Origin: Variovorax paradoxus
GTDB lineage: Bacteria > Pseudomonadota > Gammaproteobacteria > Burkholderiales > Burkholderiaceae_C
NCBI RefSeq assembly: GCF_030811855.1
Contig: NZ_JAUSRN010000002.1
Span: 588,500-652,499, forward strand
Reading direction: 5' to 3'
Length of the DNA stretch: 64,000 bases
Made by a program: the position numbers and the translations under genes. Positions 27,728 through 37,973 of the stretch are shown here, piece after piece. Each line of letters starts with the position of its first letter. The first letter of the stretch is position 1. The notes under the pieces were generated by a model. That model ran no database searches. It saw only the letters and a list, made by a program, of their open reading frames with translations, and was not told the origin of the DNA.

Positions 27728-28065
27728 AACTGCTTGAAATTTGCGCAGTAGGCTATAATGTAAGGCTTCGCAACTGGCGAAATTAGGCAAGAGCGACAGC
27801 AGCACCTCCGGGCCGACCCCTAGCGCAACGCACTCCAACGGAAAACATCCGACGGAAAGGGTCACTTACCGCAAGGACTGCACACCAAATGTTCGCCCGA
27901 CATCTTGCCTGACGAGGAATTTTCTTCCTCTTTCCCAATTGTTTTGTCCGTGCCTGTGCGCGGGCTTTGAGTATTGCCCGTGCCTGTGCGCGGGCTGTGG
28001 TGGCGCTGCCTATGTGGCGGTGCGCCTGTGATTTCGCTTGGTCCATCTTGCTGTAACGAGGTCGT
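27728..28065 (+). other. Long dnaG–rpoD intergenic leader with hairpin and tandem repeat
   Basis: This 338-nt gap has no credible gene. It holds a TATAAT, a hairpin (27914–27919 with 27925–27930) followed by a short T run that could act as an attenuator, and two exact 19-nt direct repeats (27948–27966 and 27978–27996, period 30 nt), each able to form a small GCCCG/CGGGC-type stem. A post-transcriptional or attenuation role for rpoD expression is inferred. Confidence 0.55.
27754..27759 (+). promoter_or_regulatory. Probable rpoD promoter (-10 TATAAT)
   Basis: A perfect TATAAT lies 27 nt after the dnaG stop. TTGAAA upstream is only 14 nt away, so the -35 is uncertain. Use of this site would give a 5' leader of about 300 nt. 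Confidence 0.5.
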
Positions 28066-30420
<2,355 letters not shown>

Positions 30421-30451
30421 GCCGGTCTCCGGTATTTCTCTCTGACGAGGA

Positions 30452-30477
30452 GGCGCCCGCAAGGGCGCTTTCTTTTT
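30452..30477 (+). terminator. Rho-independent terminator of rpoD
   Basis: A 6-bp stem (30453–30458 with 30463–30468) with a GCAA loop is followed by TTTCTTTTT, 32 nt after the rpoD stop. Confidence 0.88.
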
Positions 30478-30511
30478 GGCCCCTACCGATAAGAAAAATG
30501 GAGCAACTCCC

Positions 30512-31747
30512 ATGAATCCCGATGCAGCCAAGCTCTGGCAAGCCCCGCGCTGGGCGCTTGCCGTGCTGCTCGCCGTGCTAGGCATGCTCGGTCCCTTTTC
30601 CATCGACACCTACATTCCGGCCTTCTCGGGCATTGCGCGCTCCATCGGCGCCACGCCGGCCGAAATGCAGCAAACGCTTTCGGCCTACCTCTTCGGCTTT
30701 GCGTTCATGAACCTGTTCCATGGCGCACTGTCGGACAGCTTCGGACGCCGGCCCGTGGTGCTGTGGGGACTGGCGGTGTTCACGCTGGCCTCGCTGGGCT
30801 GCGCGCTGTCGCAGAACATTGCGCAGCTGGTGCTGTTCCGTGGGCTGCAGGGCCTCTCGACCGGCGCGGGCATCGTGGTCTCGCGCGCCGTGATCCGCGA
30901 CATGTTCCCGCCCGCCGATGCGCAGCGCGTGATGAGCCAGGTGACCATCTACTTCGGCGTCGCGCCGGCCATTGCGCCGATCGTCGGCGGTTTTCTTTTC
31001 GTGCATGCCGGATGGCACGCCATCTTCTGGTTCCTGGTCGCAGTCGGCGTGATCCTGTTCGTGGCCAACTACAAGCTGCTGCCCGAAACGCTGCACCAGA
31101 GCCAGCGCCAGCCGTTCCAGGTGCGGCACCTGATGCGCGGCTACTGGGACCTCTGCTCCGACCCGCGCTTTCTGCTGCTCGCGTTTGCAAGCGGTGTTCC
31201 GTTCAACGGCATGTTCCTCTACGTGCTGGCCGCGCCCGCCTTCCTCGGCGACCACCTCGCGCTGGCGCCAACCCAGTTCTTCTGGTTCTTCCTGCTGACC
31301 ATCGGCGGCATCATGTCGGGCGCATGGGCCAGCGGCCGCATGGCTGGCAAGGTGGCGCCCAAGCGGCAGATCCGCGACGGCTTTCTGATCATGCTGGTGA
31401 CTTCGCTCGTCAACGTGGTGGCCAACTCGCTCTTCACCGCGCACGCCGCGTGGGCGCTGTGGCCGCTGGCTGTGTTCGCCTTCGGCTGGGCGCTGATGGT
31501 GCCGGTCGTGACCCTGCTGGTGCTCGATCTTCATCCCGAACGGCGGGGCATGGCCTCTTCGCTGCAGGCGGTGATCGGCTCCACCGCCAACGGCGTGGTG
31601 GCTGGTGTAGTGGCACCGCTGGTCATGCATTCGACGCTGGCACTGGCGCTCACCTCCACGCTGATGCTGGGCATCGGCCTGGTCGCTTGGGTCTGGTTGC
31701 ATGGGCAGTGGCCCGAAATCGGCCGCCGGGTCGCTGCGGAGGTCTGA
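30512..31747 (+). CDS. Bcr/CflA-type multidrug MFS exporter
   Basis: A 411-residue 12-helix major-facilitator protein. The helix-1 region LGPFSIDTYIPAF and the motif A loop GALSDSFGRRPVVLWG are typical of the Bcr/CflA drug-resistance subfamily, and GLQGLSTGAGIVVSRAVIRD is the helix-4/5 antiporter-like motif. Substrate unknown. It follows the rpoD terminator, and the HPP-CBS gene starts 4 nt after its stop, implying an operon. Confidence 0.88.
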   Translation: MNPDAAKLWQAPRWALAVLLAVLGMLGPFSIDTYIPAFSGIARSIGATPAEMQQTLSAYLFGFAFMNLFHGALSDSFGRRPVVLWGLAVFTLASLGCALSQNIAQLVLFRGLQGLSTGAGIVVSRAVIRDMFPPADAQRVMSQVTIYFGVAPAIAPIVGGFLFVHAGWHAIFWFLVAVGVILFVANYKLLPETLHQSQRQPFQVRHLMRGYWDLCSDPRFLLLAFASGVPFNGMFLYVLAAPAFLGDHLALAPTQFFWFFLLTIGGIMSGAWASGRMAGKVAPKRQIRDGFLIMLVTSLVNVVANSLFTAHAAWALWPLAVFAFGWALMVPVVTLLVLDLHPERRGMASSLQAVIGSTANGVVAGVVAPLVMHSTLALALTSTLMLGIGLVAWVWLHGQWPEIGRRVAAEV

Positions 31748-31751
31748 CGCC

Positions 31752-32882
31752 ATGCCACAGCTTCCTGCCTTGTTAACGCATGCGCGTGCCTGGCTGCCGG
31801 GCCGCAACACCGTCGATGCGCGCGAGCGCATGCGTGCCGTGGCCGGCGCGGCCATCGGCCTTTTGATCACCGCGCTGCTGTGCCGCTGGATGGCGGAAGC
31901 GGTGGACGTCAGCATCTGGCTCATTGCGCCGATGGGCGCGAGCGCTGTGCTGGTGTTTGCCGTGCCTGCGAGTCCACTGGCACAGCCCTGGTCGGTCATC
32001 GTCGGCAACACGCTGTCCACCGTGGTGGGCATCGCCTGCGTCCGCTGGATACCCGATCCGGCCTGGGCCGCGGCCGTCGCTGTGGGCGCGGCCATCGGGT
32101 TGATGTTCGCCAGTCGCAGCCTGCATCCGCCGGGCGGGGCCGCGGCACTGCTCGCGGTGCTCACGCACACCGACCACTTCTCGGCGGCGCTGTTCCCCAC
32201 CTTTACCAATTCGCTCTTGCTGGTGCTGGCGGGCGTGGCCTACAACACCTTCACGGGCAGGCGCTATCCCCACGTGCAGGTGGTGCGGCCGCCCTCGGCC
32301 GATGCGCGTTTCAGCCAGGCCGACATCGATGCGGTGCTGGCCCGCTACAACCAGGTGCTGGACATCAGCCGCGACGACCTCGAGTCGCTGATCCAGCAGA
32401 CCGAGCTGGAGTCTTACAAGCGCCGGCTCGGCACGCTGCACTGCGGCGACATCATGTCGCGCGACCCGGTGTCGGTGGAGTTCGGCACGCCGCTGCAGGA
32501 GGCCTGGATGCTGATGACCCAGCGCCGCATCAAGGCGCTGCCGGTCACCGACCGCACGCGCCGCGTGGTCGGCATCGTGACCCAGGCCGACTTCTTTCGC
32601 CTGCTCGACCTTGAGCACCACGAAGGCATTGCCGGAAAGCTGCGCGATCTGATCCGCGCCACGCGCACCGTCGTCTCGAACAAGCCCGAGGTGGTCGGAC
32701 AGATCATGACGCGCCAGGTGCGCGTGGCCAGCGCCGAGCGGCCCGTGGTCGACCTGGTGCCGCTTTTCTCGGAAGGCGGGCACCACCACATTCCGATCAT
32801 CGACGGCGAGCGGCGCCTCGTCGGAATGATCACGCAATCGGACTTCGTGCGTGCGCTCTATCGCGCGGTGGGACCGGCGTAA
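31752..32882 (+). CDS. HPP-family membrane protein with C-terminal CBS domain pair
   Basis: A 376-residue protein. Residues 1–180 are a four-to-five-helix HPP transmembrane domain; the name-giving motif is visible in SRSLHPPGGAAALLAVLTH. The second half holds two CBS motifs (IMSRDPVSVEFGTPLQEAW near residue 235 and IMTRQVRVASAERPVVDLV near 320), which usually bind adenine nucleotides. Some HPP proteins are nitrite or anion transporters. The gene is translationally close to the upstream exporter. Confidence 0.88.
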   Translation: MPQLPALLTHARAWLPGRNTVDARERMRAVAGAAIGLLITALLCRWMAEAVDVSIWLIAPMGASAVLVFAVPASPLAQPWSVIVGNTLSTVVGIACVRWIPDPAWAAAVAVGAAIGLMFASRSLHPPGGAAALLAVLTHTDHFSAALFPTFTNSLLLVLAGVAYNTFTGRRYPHVQVVRPPSADARFSQADIDAVLARYNQVLDISRDDLESLIQQTELESYKRRLGTLHCGDIMSRDPVSVEFGTPLQEAWMLMTQRRIKALPVTDRTRRVVGIVTQADFFRLLDLEHHEGIAGKLRDLIRATRTVVSNKPEVVGQIMTRQVRVASAERPVVDLVPLFSEGGHHHIPIIDGERRLVGMITQSDFVRALYRAVGPA

Positions 32883-32900
32883 GGGAACAAGGCTCAGAGC

Positions 32901-33887
32901 CTACTCGAGCACGACGTTGGCCTTCTTCACCAGCGCCGCATAGCGCGCCGCTTCACTGCGGAAGTAGCTCGCGGCCTGCTCGGGCGAAGTCGGCTTGATG
33001 ACGTTGCCTTGCTTGTCCATGGCGTCGCGCACCTCGGCGCTCGTGAACGCTGCGGCCACGGCATCATGTACGCGCTGGATGTCGGCGGCCTGCATCTTCG
33101 GCGGGCCGATGACCGCGAACCAGCCTTCGACCACGTAGTTGGGGAGGCCCTGCTCCGCGATGGTCGGAATCTCGGGCGCGGCCGGCGAGCGCGTGGGGCC
33201 GCACAGGCCGATGGCGCGCAGCGCGCCGCTCTTGAGGTGCGGCTGCACCGCGGGGAGCGCCACCACGCCCATCTCGACCTGACCCGCGATCATGTCGGTG
33301 ACCATCGGGCCCGTGCCCTTGTAGGGAATGTGCCGCGCCTTCACGCCGGCCTCGTCCATGAACATTTCGCCGGCCAGGTGAATGATGGTGCCGTTGCCCG
33401 ACGAGGCGTAGTTGTAGCCCTCGGGCTTGGCGCGCAGCAGCGCCACCAGCTCCCTCACGTTCTTGGCGGGCAGCTTCGGATTGACCACCAGCACCAGCGG
33501 CGTCGCGCCCACCACGCTGATCGGCGTCACGTCGGCGATGGCGTCGAAGGGCATCTTCTTGTACACCGCCGGGTTGATGACGTGGTTGTTCGACACCATG
33601 CCCAGCGTGAGCCCGTCGGGCGCCGCCTTGACGAGCGCCGACGTGCCGGTGATGCCGCCCGCACCGGGCAGGTTCTCGATCACCACCGGCTGGCCGAAGG
33701 CCTTGCCAAGCGCCACCGAGGCCGCGCGCACGATGGCGTCTACGCCCGAACCGGCGCTGATCGGCAGGATGAAGCGGATGGGTTTGTCGGAGCCCTGCGC
33801 GAGCACGGGGCATGCGGCCAGCGCGGCGGCGGAGGCGCCGAAGCCCAATACGGCACGGCGGGTCATGGGGGGAAGAATCTTGTGCAT
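32901..33887 (-). CDS. Bug-family (tripartite tricarboxylate transport) periplasmic binding protein
   Basis: A 328-residue extracytoplasmic solute receptor. The N-terminus TRRAVLGFGASAAALAACPVLA is an export signal with a twin arginine. Typical Bug blocks are KPIRFILPISAGSGVD, GAGGITGTSALVKAAPDG and IPTIAEQGLPNYVVEGWF. These receptors bind mono-, di- or tricarboxylates. No TctA/TctB membrane genes are nearby, as is usual for orphan Bug proteins. It ends an operon with a CoA-transferase and a lyase, suggesting capture of the acid they degrade. Confidence 0.92.
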   Translation of the reverse strand: MHKILPPMTRRAVLGFGASAAALAACPVLAQGSDKPIRFILPISAGSGVDAIVRAASVALGKAFGQPVVIENLPGAGGITGTSALVKAAPDGLTLGMVSNNHVINPAVYKKMPFDAIADVTPISVVGATPLVLVVNPKLPAKNVRELVALLRAKPEGYNYASSGNGTIIHLAGEMFMDEAGVKARHIPYKGTGPMVTDMIAGQVEMGVVALPAVQPHLKSGALRAIGLCGPTRSPAAPEIPTIAEQGLPNYVVEGWFAVIGPPKMQAADIQRVHDAVAAAFTSAEVRDAMDKQGNVIKPTSPEQAASYFRSEAARYAALVKKANVVLE

Positions 33888-33925
33888 GGTCTTGTCTCTC
33901 TTTTGTATGTCTTCGAAAAACGCGT

Positions 33926-35131
33926 TCAGGCAACGGCCGATTCAGCCTGCATCGCCGCCATCTGCGACTCCGCATAGCCGAGCTCGGCGAGCAGTTCGCG
34001 CGTGTGCTCGCCCAGTGTCGGCGGGTCCAGGCGCACGCCCAGCCGCTGGCCGCCCAACGTGATCGGGAACAGCGTCGTCTGCGCCGTCTGCCCGGCGCGT
34101 TCGCCATCGGGGAGGCGGATGTCGGCGAGGCCCCCAGTCGCTTTCAGGTGCGGATCCTCGTAGAGGTCTTCGGGCCGGACGATCGGCGCGAAAGGCAGGC
34201 CCCGTGCTTCGAAGATCGCCGACAGTTCGGCGGCCGGGCGGTCGGCCAGCCGCTTGCGCAAGTCCGCCAGCAGCATGGGCCGCAGCCGCACCCTGTCGTT
34301 GTTGGTGCGCAAGGCAGGGTCGGCCTTCAGGTCGTCGAAGCCCAGCGCGTCGCAGAACACCGTCCATTGCGCGTCGCTCACCGCGGCCAGGAAGATCTGC
34401 TCGCCGTCCTTCACAGTGAACACGTCGTACAGCGCCCAGGCCGAGATGCGCTCGGGCATCGGCGCCGCGGCCTGGCCCGTGATGGCGTATTGCAGCATGT
34501 GCTGGCCGACCAGGAACACGTTGTTTTCGAACAGCGCGGACTGCACCTCCTGGCCCTTGCCGGTCTGAGTGCGCTGCATCAGCGCGGCCATGGCGCCGAT
34601 GGCACCGAACATGCCGCCCATGATGTCGTTCACGCTGGTGCCGGCGCGCAGCGGGTCGCCGGGCCGGCCCGTCATGTAGGCCAGGCCGCCCATCATCTGC
34701 ACCACCTCGTCGAGCGCGGTGCGATGCTCGTAGGGGCCTGGCAGAAAGCCGGTGTGGTTCACGTACACCAGGCGCGGATTGAGCTTGCTGAGCGCGGCAT
34801 GGCCGAGCCCGTACTTCTCCATGGTGCCGGGCCTGAAATTCTGTGCCACCACGTCGGCCGTGGCGCACAGGCGCATCGCCGCTTCGAGCCCCTGCGGGTG
34901 GCGCAGGTCGAGCGCGATGCTCTTCTTGTTGCGGTTGAACATGGGAAAGAAACCGGCGCCCGCGCCCAGCAGGTGCCGCGTGCGGTCGCCGTCGATCGGC
35001 TCGACCTTGATGACCTCCGCACCCAGGTCGGCCAGCACCATGCCGCAGGTCGGGCCCATGACCATGTGCGTGAACTCGACCACGCGGATGCCGGTGAGCG
35101 GCAGGCGTTTTTCTTCGGTGTTCGCGCTCAT
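33926..35131 (-). CDS. CaiB/BaiF family (class III) CoA-transferase
   Basis: A 401-residue enzyme that moves CoA between organic acids. The N-terminal VVEFTHMVMGPTCGMVLADLGAEVIKVE and NRNKKSIALDL are family hallmarks. The nucleophilic Asp is expected in GTSVNDIMGGMFG. Its start overlaps the lyase stop (ATGA). It probably activates the acid taken up by the Bug protein so that the lyase can cleave it. The donor and acceptor cannot be read from sequence. Confidence 0.92.
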   Translation of the reverse strand: MSANTEEKRLPLTGIRVVEFTHMVMGPTCGMVLADLGAEVIKVEPIDGDRTRHLLGAGAGFFPMFNRNKKSIALDLRHPQGLEAAMRLCATADVVAQNFRPGTMEKYGLGHAALSKLNPRLVYVNHTGFLPGPYEHRTALDEVVQMMGGLAYMTGRPGDPLRAGTSVNDIMGGMFGAIGAMAALMQRTQTGKGQEVQSALFENNVFLVGQHMLQYAITGQAAAPMPERISAWALYDVFTVKDGEQIFLAAVSDAQWTVFCDALGFDDLKADPALRTNNDRVRLRPMLLADLRKRLADRPAAELSAIFEARGLPFAPIVRPEDLYEDPHLKATGGLADIRLPDGERAGQTAQTTLFPITLGGQRLGVRLDPPTLGEHTRELLAELGYAESQMAAMQAESAVA

Positions 35132-36099
35132 GCCGCTGCTCCCGCCGTCGCCACGAAGGTCTTCGGAAAACCCGCGCGCCACACGGTGCCCTGCAGTGTC
35201 TCGCCCTCCAGCCAGGCGGCCACGCGCCGGCGGAGGTCGAGCAGCGTCGGCAGATCGATGCCGGTGCCAACGCCCATGCTCTCGAGCATGAACACGAGAT
35301 CTTCGGTGTCCACGTTGCCGCTGGCCCCGGGCGCATGCGGGCAGCCGCCGATGCCGGCCAGGCAGGCATCGAAGCGCGGGATGCCGACTTCGAGCGCCGC
35401 ATAGACGTTGGCGAGCCCGAGGCCGCGCGTGTCGTGGAAATGGCCGCACCACAGGCGGTCGCCCGCGATGCGCCTTGCGCGCTCGAACAGGCTGCGCACC
35501 ATCGCGGGATCGGCATAGCCGACGGTGTCGGCCAGGCTCACGCGGTCGGCGCCGGCGTCGAGCAGCGCCTGCATCAGGCGCAGCACCTCGTCGGGCGCCA
35601 CGTGGCCCTGGATCGTGCAGCCGAAGGCCGTGCCGACACCGCCATCGATCAGGGTCTTCGAGCCTGCGGCGTCGCGTGCCGCACGGATGCGCGCGACCTC
35701 GGCCACCACTTCGTCTGGCGTTTTGCGCAGATTGGCAAGGCTGTGCGCATGACTGGCCGACAGCGGGACCATCATCAGATCGGCCTCGCCCGCAATGGCG
35801 AGTTCGGCGCCCCTGAGATTGGGCACCAGCACCGAGGCGAAGAGCCCCGGCAGCGTCTTGGCATACGCCAGCAGCTCGGCCGTGTCGGCCAGCTGCGGCA
35901 GCAGACGCGCGGGCACAAAGGAGCCGACTTCGATCTCACGCTGCCCAGCGGCATGCGCATCGCGAATCCATTCGAGTTTTTGCGCCGTGGGCAATGTTCG
36001 CGCAATGCTCTGCAGGCCGTCGCGCAACCCCGATTCGCGGACGACCGCGCGGGGCGGCAGAAAAGCGTGCGCTGCGGGCGCAACCGTGGCTTCGTTCAA
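35128..36099 (-). CDS. Hydroxymethylglutaryl-CoA lyase-like enzyme
   Basis: A 323-residue TIM-barrel lyase of the HMGL/DRE-TIM family. It has RESGLRDGLQ with the catalytic Arg and metal-binding Asp, HFHDTRGLGLAN with the metal His pair, and the mobile-loop signature GGCPHAPGASGN carrying the catalytic Cys. It would cleave 3-hydroxy-3-methylglutaryl-CoA or a related acyl-CoA such as citramalyl-CoA. First gene of the lyase–CoA-transferase–Bug operon, divergent from a LysR gene. Confidence 0.92.
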   Translation of the reverse strand: MNEATVAPAAHAFLPPRAVVRESGLRDGLQSIARTLPTAQKLEWIRDAHAAGQREIEVGSFVPARLLPQLADTAELLAYAKTLPGLFASVLVPNLRGAELAIAGEADLMMVPLSASHAHSLANLRKTPDEVVAEVARIRAARDAAGSKTLIDGGVGTAFGCTIQGHVAPDEVLRLMQALLDAGADRVSLADTVGYADPAMVRSLFERARRIAGDRLWCGHFHDTRGLGLANVYAALEVGIPRFDACLAGIGGCPHAPGASGNVDTEDLVFMLESMGVGTGIDLPTLLDLRRRVAAWLEGETLQGTVWRAGFPKTFVATAGAAA

Positions 36100-36159
36100 G
36101 GTGTCTCCTTTGAAGGTCTGGCGCTGATGTTAGAAGTTCCTATTCGATTCAGAAAATAG

Positions 36160-36186
36160 ATTTTGGAAGCCAATTCGTTCCAAAAT
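36160..36186 (+). promoter_or_regulatory. Perfect inverted repeat, probable LysR operator
   Basis: Two perfect 9-nt arms ATTTTGGAA / TTCCAAAAT are separated by 9 nt, 30 nt upstream of the LysR start and 60 nt upstream of the lyase start. Size and place fit a LysR-type binding site. Confidence 0.65.
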
Positions 36187-36216
36187 GGAATATCACATCG
36201 CTCGACCGGAGCCCCC

Positions 36217-37122
36217 ATGCGCGACCTCGACTTGACCACCCTCCGCCTCTTCGTCTCCGTCTGCGAAACGCGCAGCATCGCGCGCGCGGGCGAGCAGGCC
36301 AGCATCGTCGGCTCGGCCATCAGCAAGCGCCTGGCGCAGCTGGAGGACACGGTGGGCACGCCGTTGCTGCTGCGCAAACGGCGCGGCGTGGTGCCGACCG
36401 CGGCCGGCGAAACGCTGCTGGAACATGCGCGCGCCATGCTCGGCAGCGCTCAGCGCATCGAGCGAGACATGGCGGCCTATGCCGGCGGTGCACAGGGGCA
36501 TGTTCGAATCCTCGCCTCGGCCTCGGTGCTGGCCGAATCCCTGGCCGAGGACGTCGCCAACTTTCTGCAGAACCCGGCACACCGCGACATCCGGATCGAC
36601 ATGGAAGAGCGCGTGAGCCCGGAGATCGTGCGCGGCATCCGCGAGGGAAGCGCCTCGATCGGCCTGTGCTGGGACGCCGCCGACCTCGACGGCCTGCAGC
36701 GGCGCAGCTACCGCAGCGACCACCTGGCCATCGTGGCGCACCCCTCGCACCCGGCGGCGCGGCGCGGCAAGGTGCGGTTCAAGGACGTGCTCGATCACGA
36801 GTTCGTCGGCATGCCCGCGCTGAGCGCCGTACAGCTGATGCTGGCCCGCGAGGCGGCCGTGGCGGGCAAGCCGCTGGTCTATCGAGTGCTGGTGACCAAC
36901 TTCGACGCCGCCCTGCGCGTGGTGCGCGCCGGCCTCGCCATCAGTGTGGTGCCGGCGGAAGTGGCGCAGCCCTTTGCCGACACCTACCGCCTCCGGCTGA
37001 TGCCGCTTACCGATGCCTGGGCGCGCCGGCGCTTTGCGATCTGCTTTCGCGATGTAGCGACGCTGTCGCTGGCGGCGCAACTGCTGGTGGCGCATCTGGA
37101 GCAGTGCGCAACGGATCGCTAG
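36217..37122 (+). CDS. LysR-family transcriptional regulator
   Basis: A 301-residue regulator opening MRDLDLTTLRLFVSVCETRS, with the helix-turn-helix around SIVGSAISKRLAQLE and a C-terminal periplasmic-binding-protein-like sensor. CCGGAG precedes the ATG. Divergent orientation and the perfect palindrome in the gap make it the likely regulator of the lyase operon. The in-frame extension upstream of this ATG is not LysR-like. Confidence 0.9.
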   Translation: MRDLDLTTLRLFVSVCETRSIARAGEQASIVGSAISKRLAQLEDTVGTPLLLRKRRGVVPTAAGETLLEHARAMLGSAQRIERDMAAYAGGAQGHVRILASASVLAESLAEDVANFLQNPAHRDIRIDMEERVSPEIVRGIREGSASIGLCWDAADLDGLQRRSYRSDHLAIVAHPSHPAARRGKVRFKDVLDHEFVGMPALSAVQLMLAREAAVAGKPLVYRVLVTNFDAALRVVRAGLAISVVPAEVAQPFADTYRLRLMPLTDAWARRRFAICFRDVATLSLAAQLLVAHLEQCATDR

Positions 37123-37220
37123 ACCCCAGACTCGAACGGAATCAGAAACTGTTCATTGGCGAAAGCGGGGTTTTTGTTTCCGTTCCTGAAACCTAACATT
37201 CGGGCAAAGGAAATCACGCA

Positions 37221-37955
37221 ATGAACGACAACACCACTTCAACGTCCGGCGCCACGCTGCACTACATTTTCGATCCGATGTGCGGCTGGTGCTACGCGGC
37301 GGCACCGCTGGTCGACGCCGCGCGCAACGTGCCGGGCCTGGAGGTGGCGTTTCACGGCGGCGGCATGATGACCGGTGCCAATCGGCGCCCCATCACTCCG
37401 CAGTGGCGCGACTACGTGTTGCCGCACGACCGCCGCATCGCCGAGCTCACGGGCCAGCCTTTTGGGGAAGCCTACTTCGAGGGCCTGCTGCGCGATATCG
37501 GCGCGGTGATGGATTCCGAACCGCCGACCACCGCCATCCTCGCGGCCGAAGCCTTGCGCGCCGGCGGCGGGCTGGACATGATCCATCGGCTCCAGCGCGC
37601 GCATTACGTCGAAGGCCGGCGCATCGCCGAAGCGCAGGTGCTCGCTGCAATCGCCAAAGAGCTCGGCTTCGATCCGGATGCGTTTTCCTCGGCGTTCGCG
37701 CGCCTGTCGGGCGAAGCAACGTCCAAGCACATGGCCGAAAGCCGCCAGTGGCTGCAACGCGCAGGCGGCCAGGGTTTTCCGACCTTCGTGTTGTCGCAGG
37801 CGGACGGCACCGCAAGCCGCGTCGACATCGGCCCTTGGCTTGGCCGGCCTGAGGAATGGAAGGCGCAGCTGACAAAGCTCGTGCCGCCCGTGCCCGTGGA
37901 AGCGGATGCCGCCACCGGCTCGGCGTCGTGCGGTCCGGACAGCTGCGCGATCTAG
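37221..37955 (+). CDS. DsbA-family (FrnE-like) thiol oxidoreductase
   Basis: A 244-residue thioredoxin-fold protein with a helical insertion. The redox motif C21-G-W-C24 follows YIFDPM, and the cis-Pro region is GFPTFVL. A second Cys pair ends the chain (C237, C242). No signal peptide is seen, so it should be cytoplasmic, unlike true DsbA. Related proteins act in polyketide or disulfide metabolism; the substrate is unknown. It stands alone, 98 nt after the LysR gene. Confidence 0.87.
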   Translation: MNDNTTSTSGATLHYIFDPMCGWCYAAAPLVDAARNVPGLEVAFHGGGMMTGANRRPITPQWRDYVLPHDRRIAELTGQPFGEAYFEGLLRDIGAVMDSEPPTTAILAAEALRAGGGLDMIHRLQRAHYVEGRRIAEAQVLAAIAKELGFDPDAFSSAFARLSGEATSKHMAESRQWLQRAGGQGFPTFVLSQADGTASRVDIGPWLGRPEEWKAQLTKLVPPVPVEADAATGSASCGPDSCAI

Positions 37956-37973
37956 GCGTTCAGTCGCGCCACG

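Noticed and set aside
27736..27759. TTGAAA plus TATAAT as a full sigma70 promoter for rpoD
   Set aside because: The spacing is only 14 nt, too short for a normal promoter, so only the -10 was recorded with moderate confidence.
27948..27996. Possible short CRISPR-like repeat in the rpoD leader
   Set aside because: Only two units, an 11-nt gap between them and no cas genes; better described as a tandem direct repeat.
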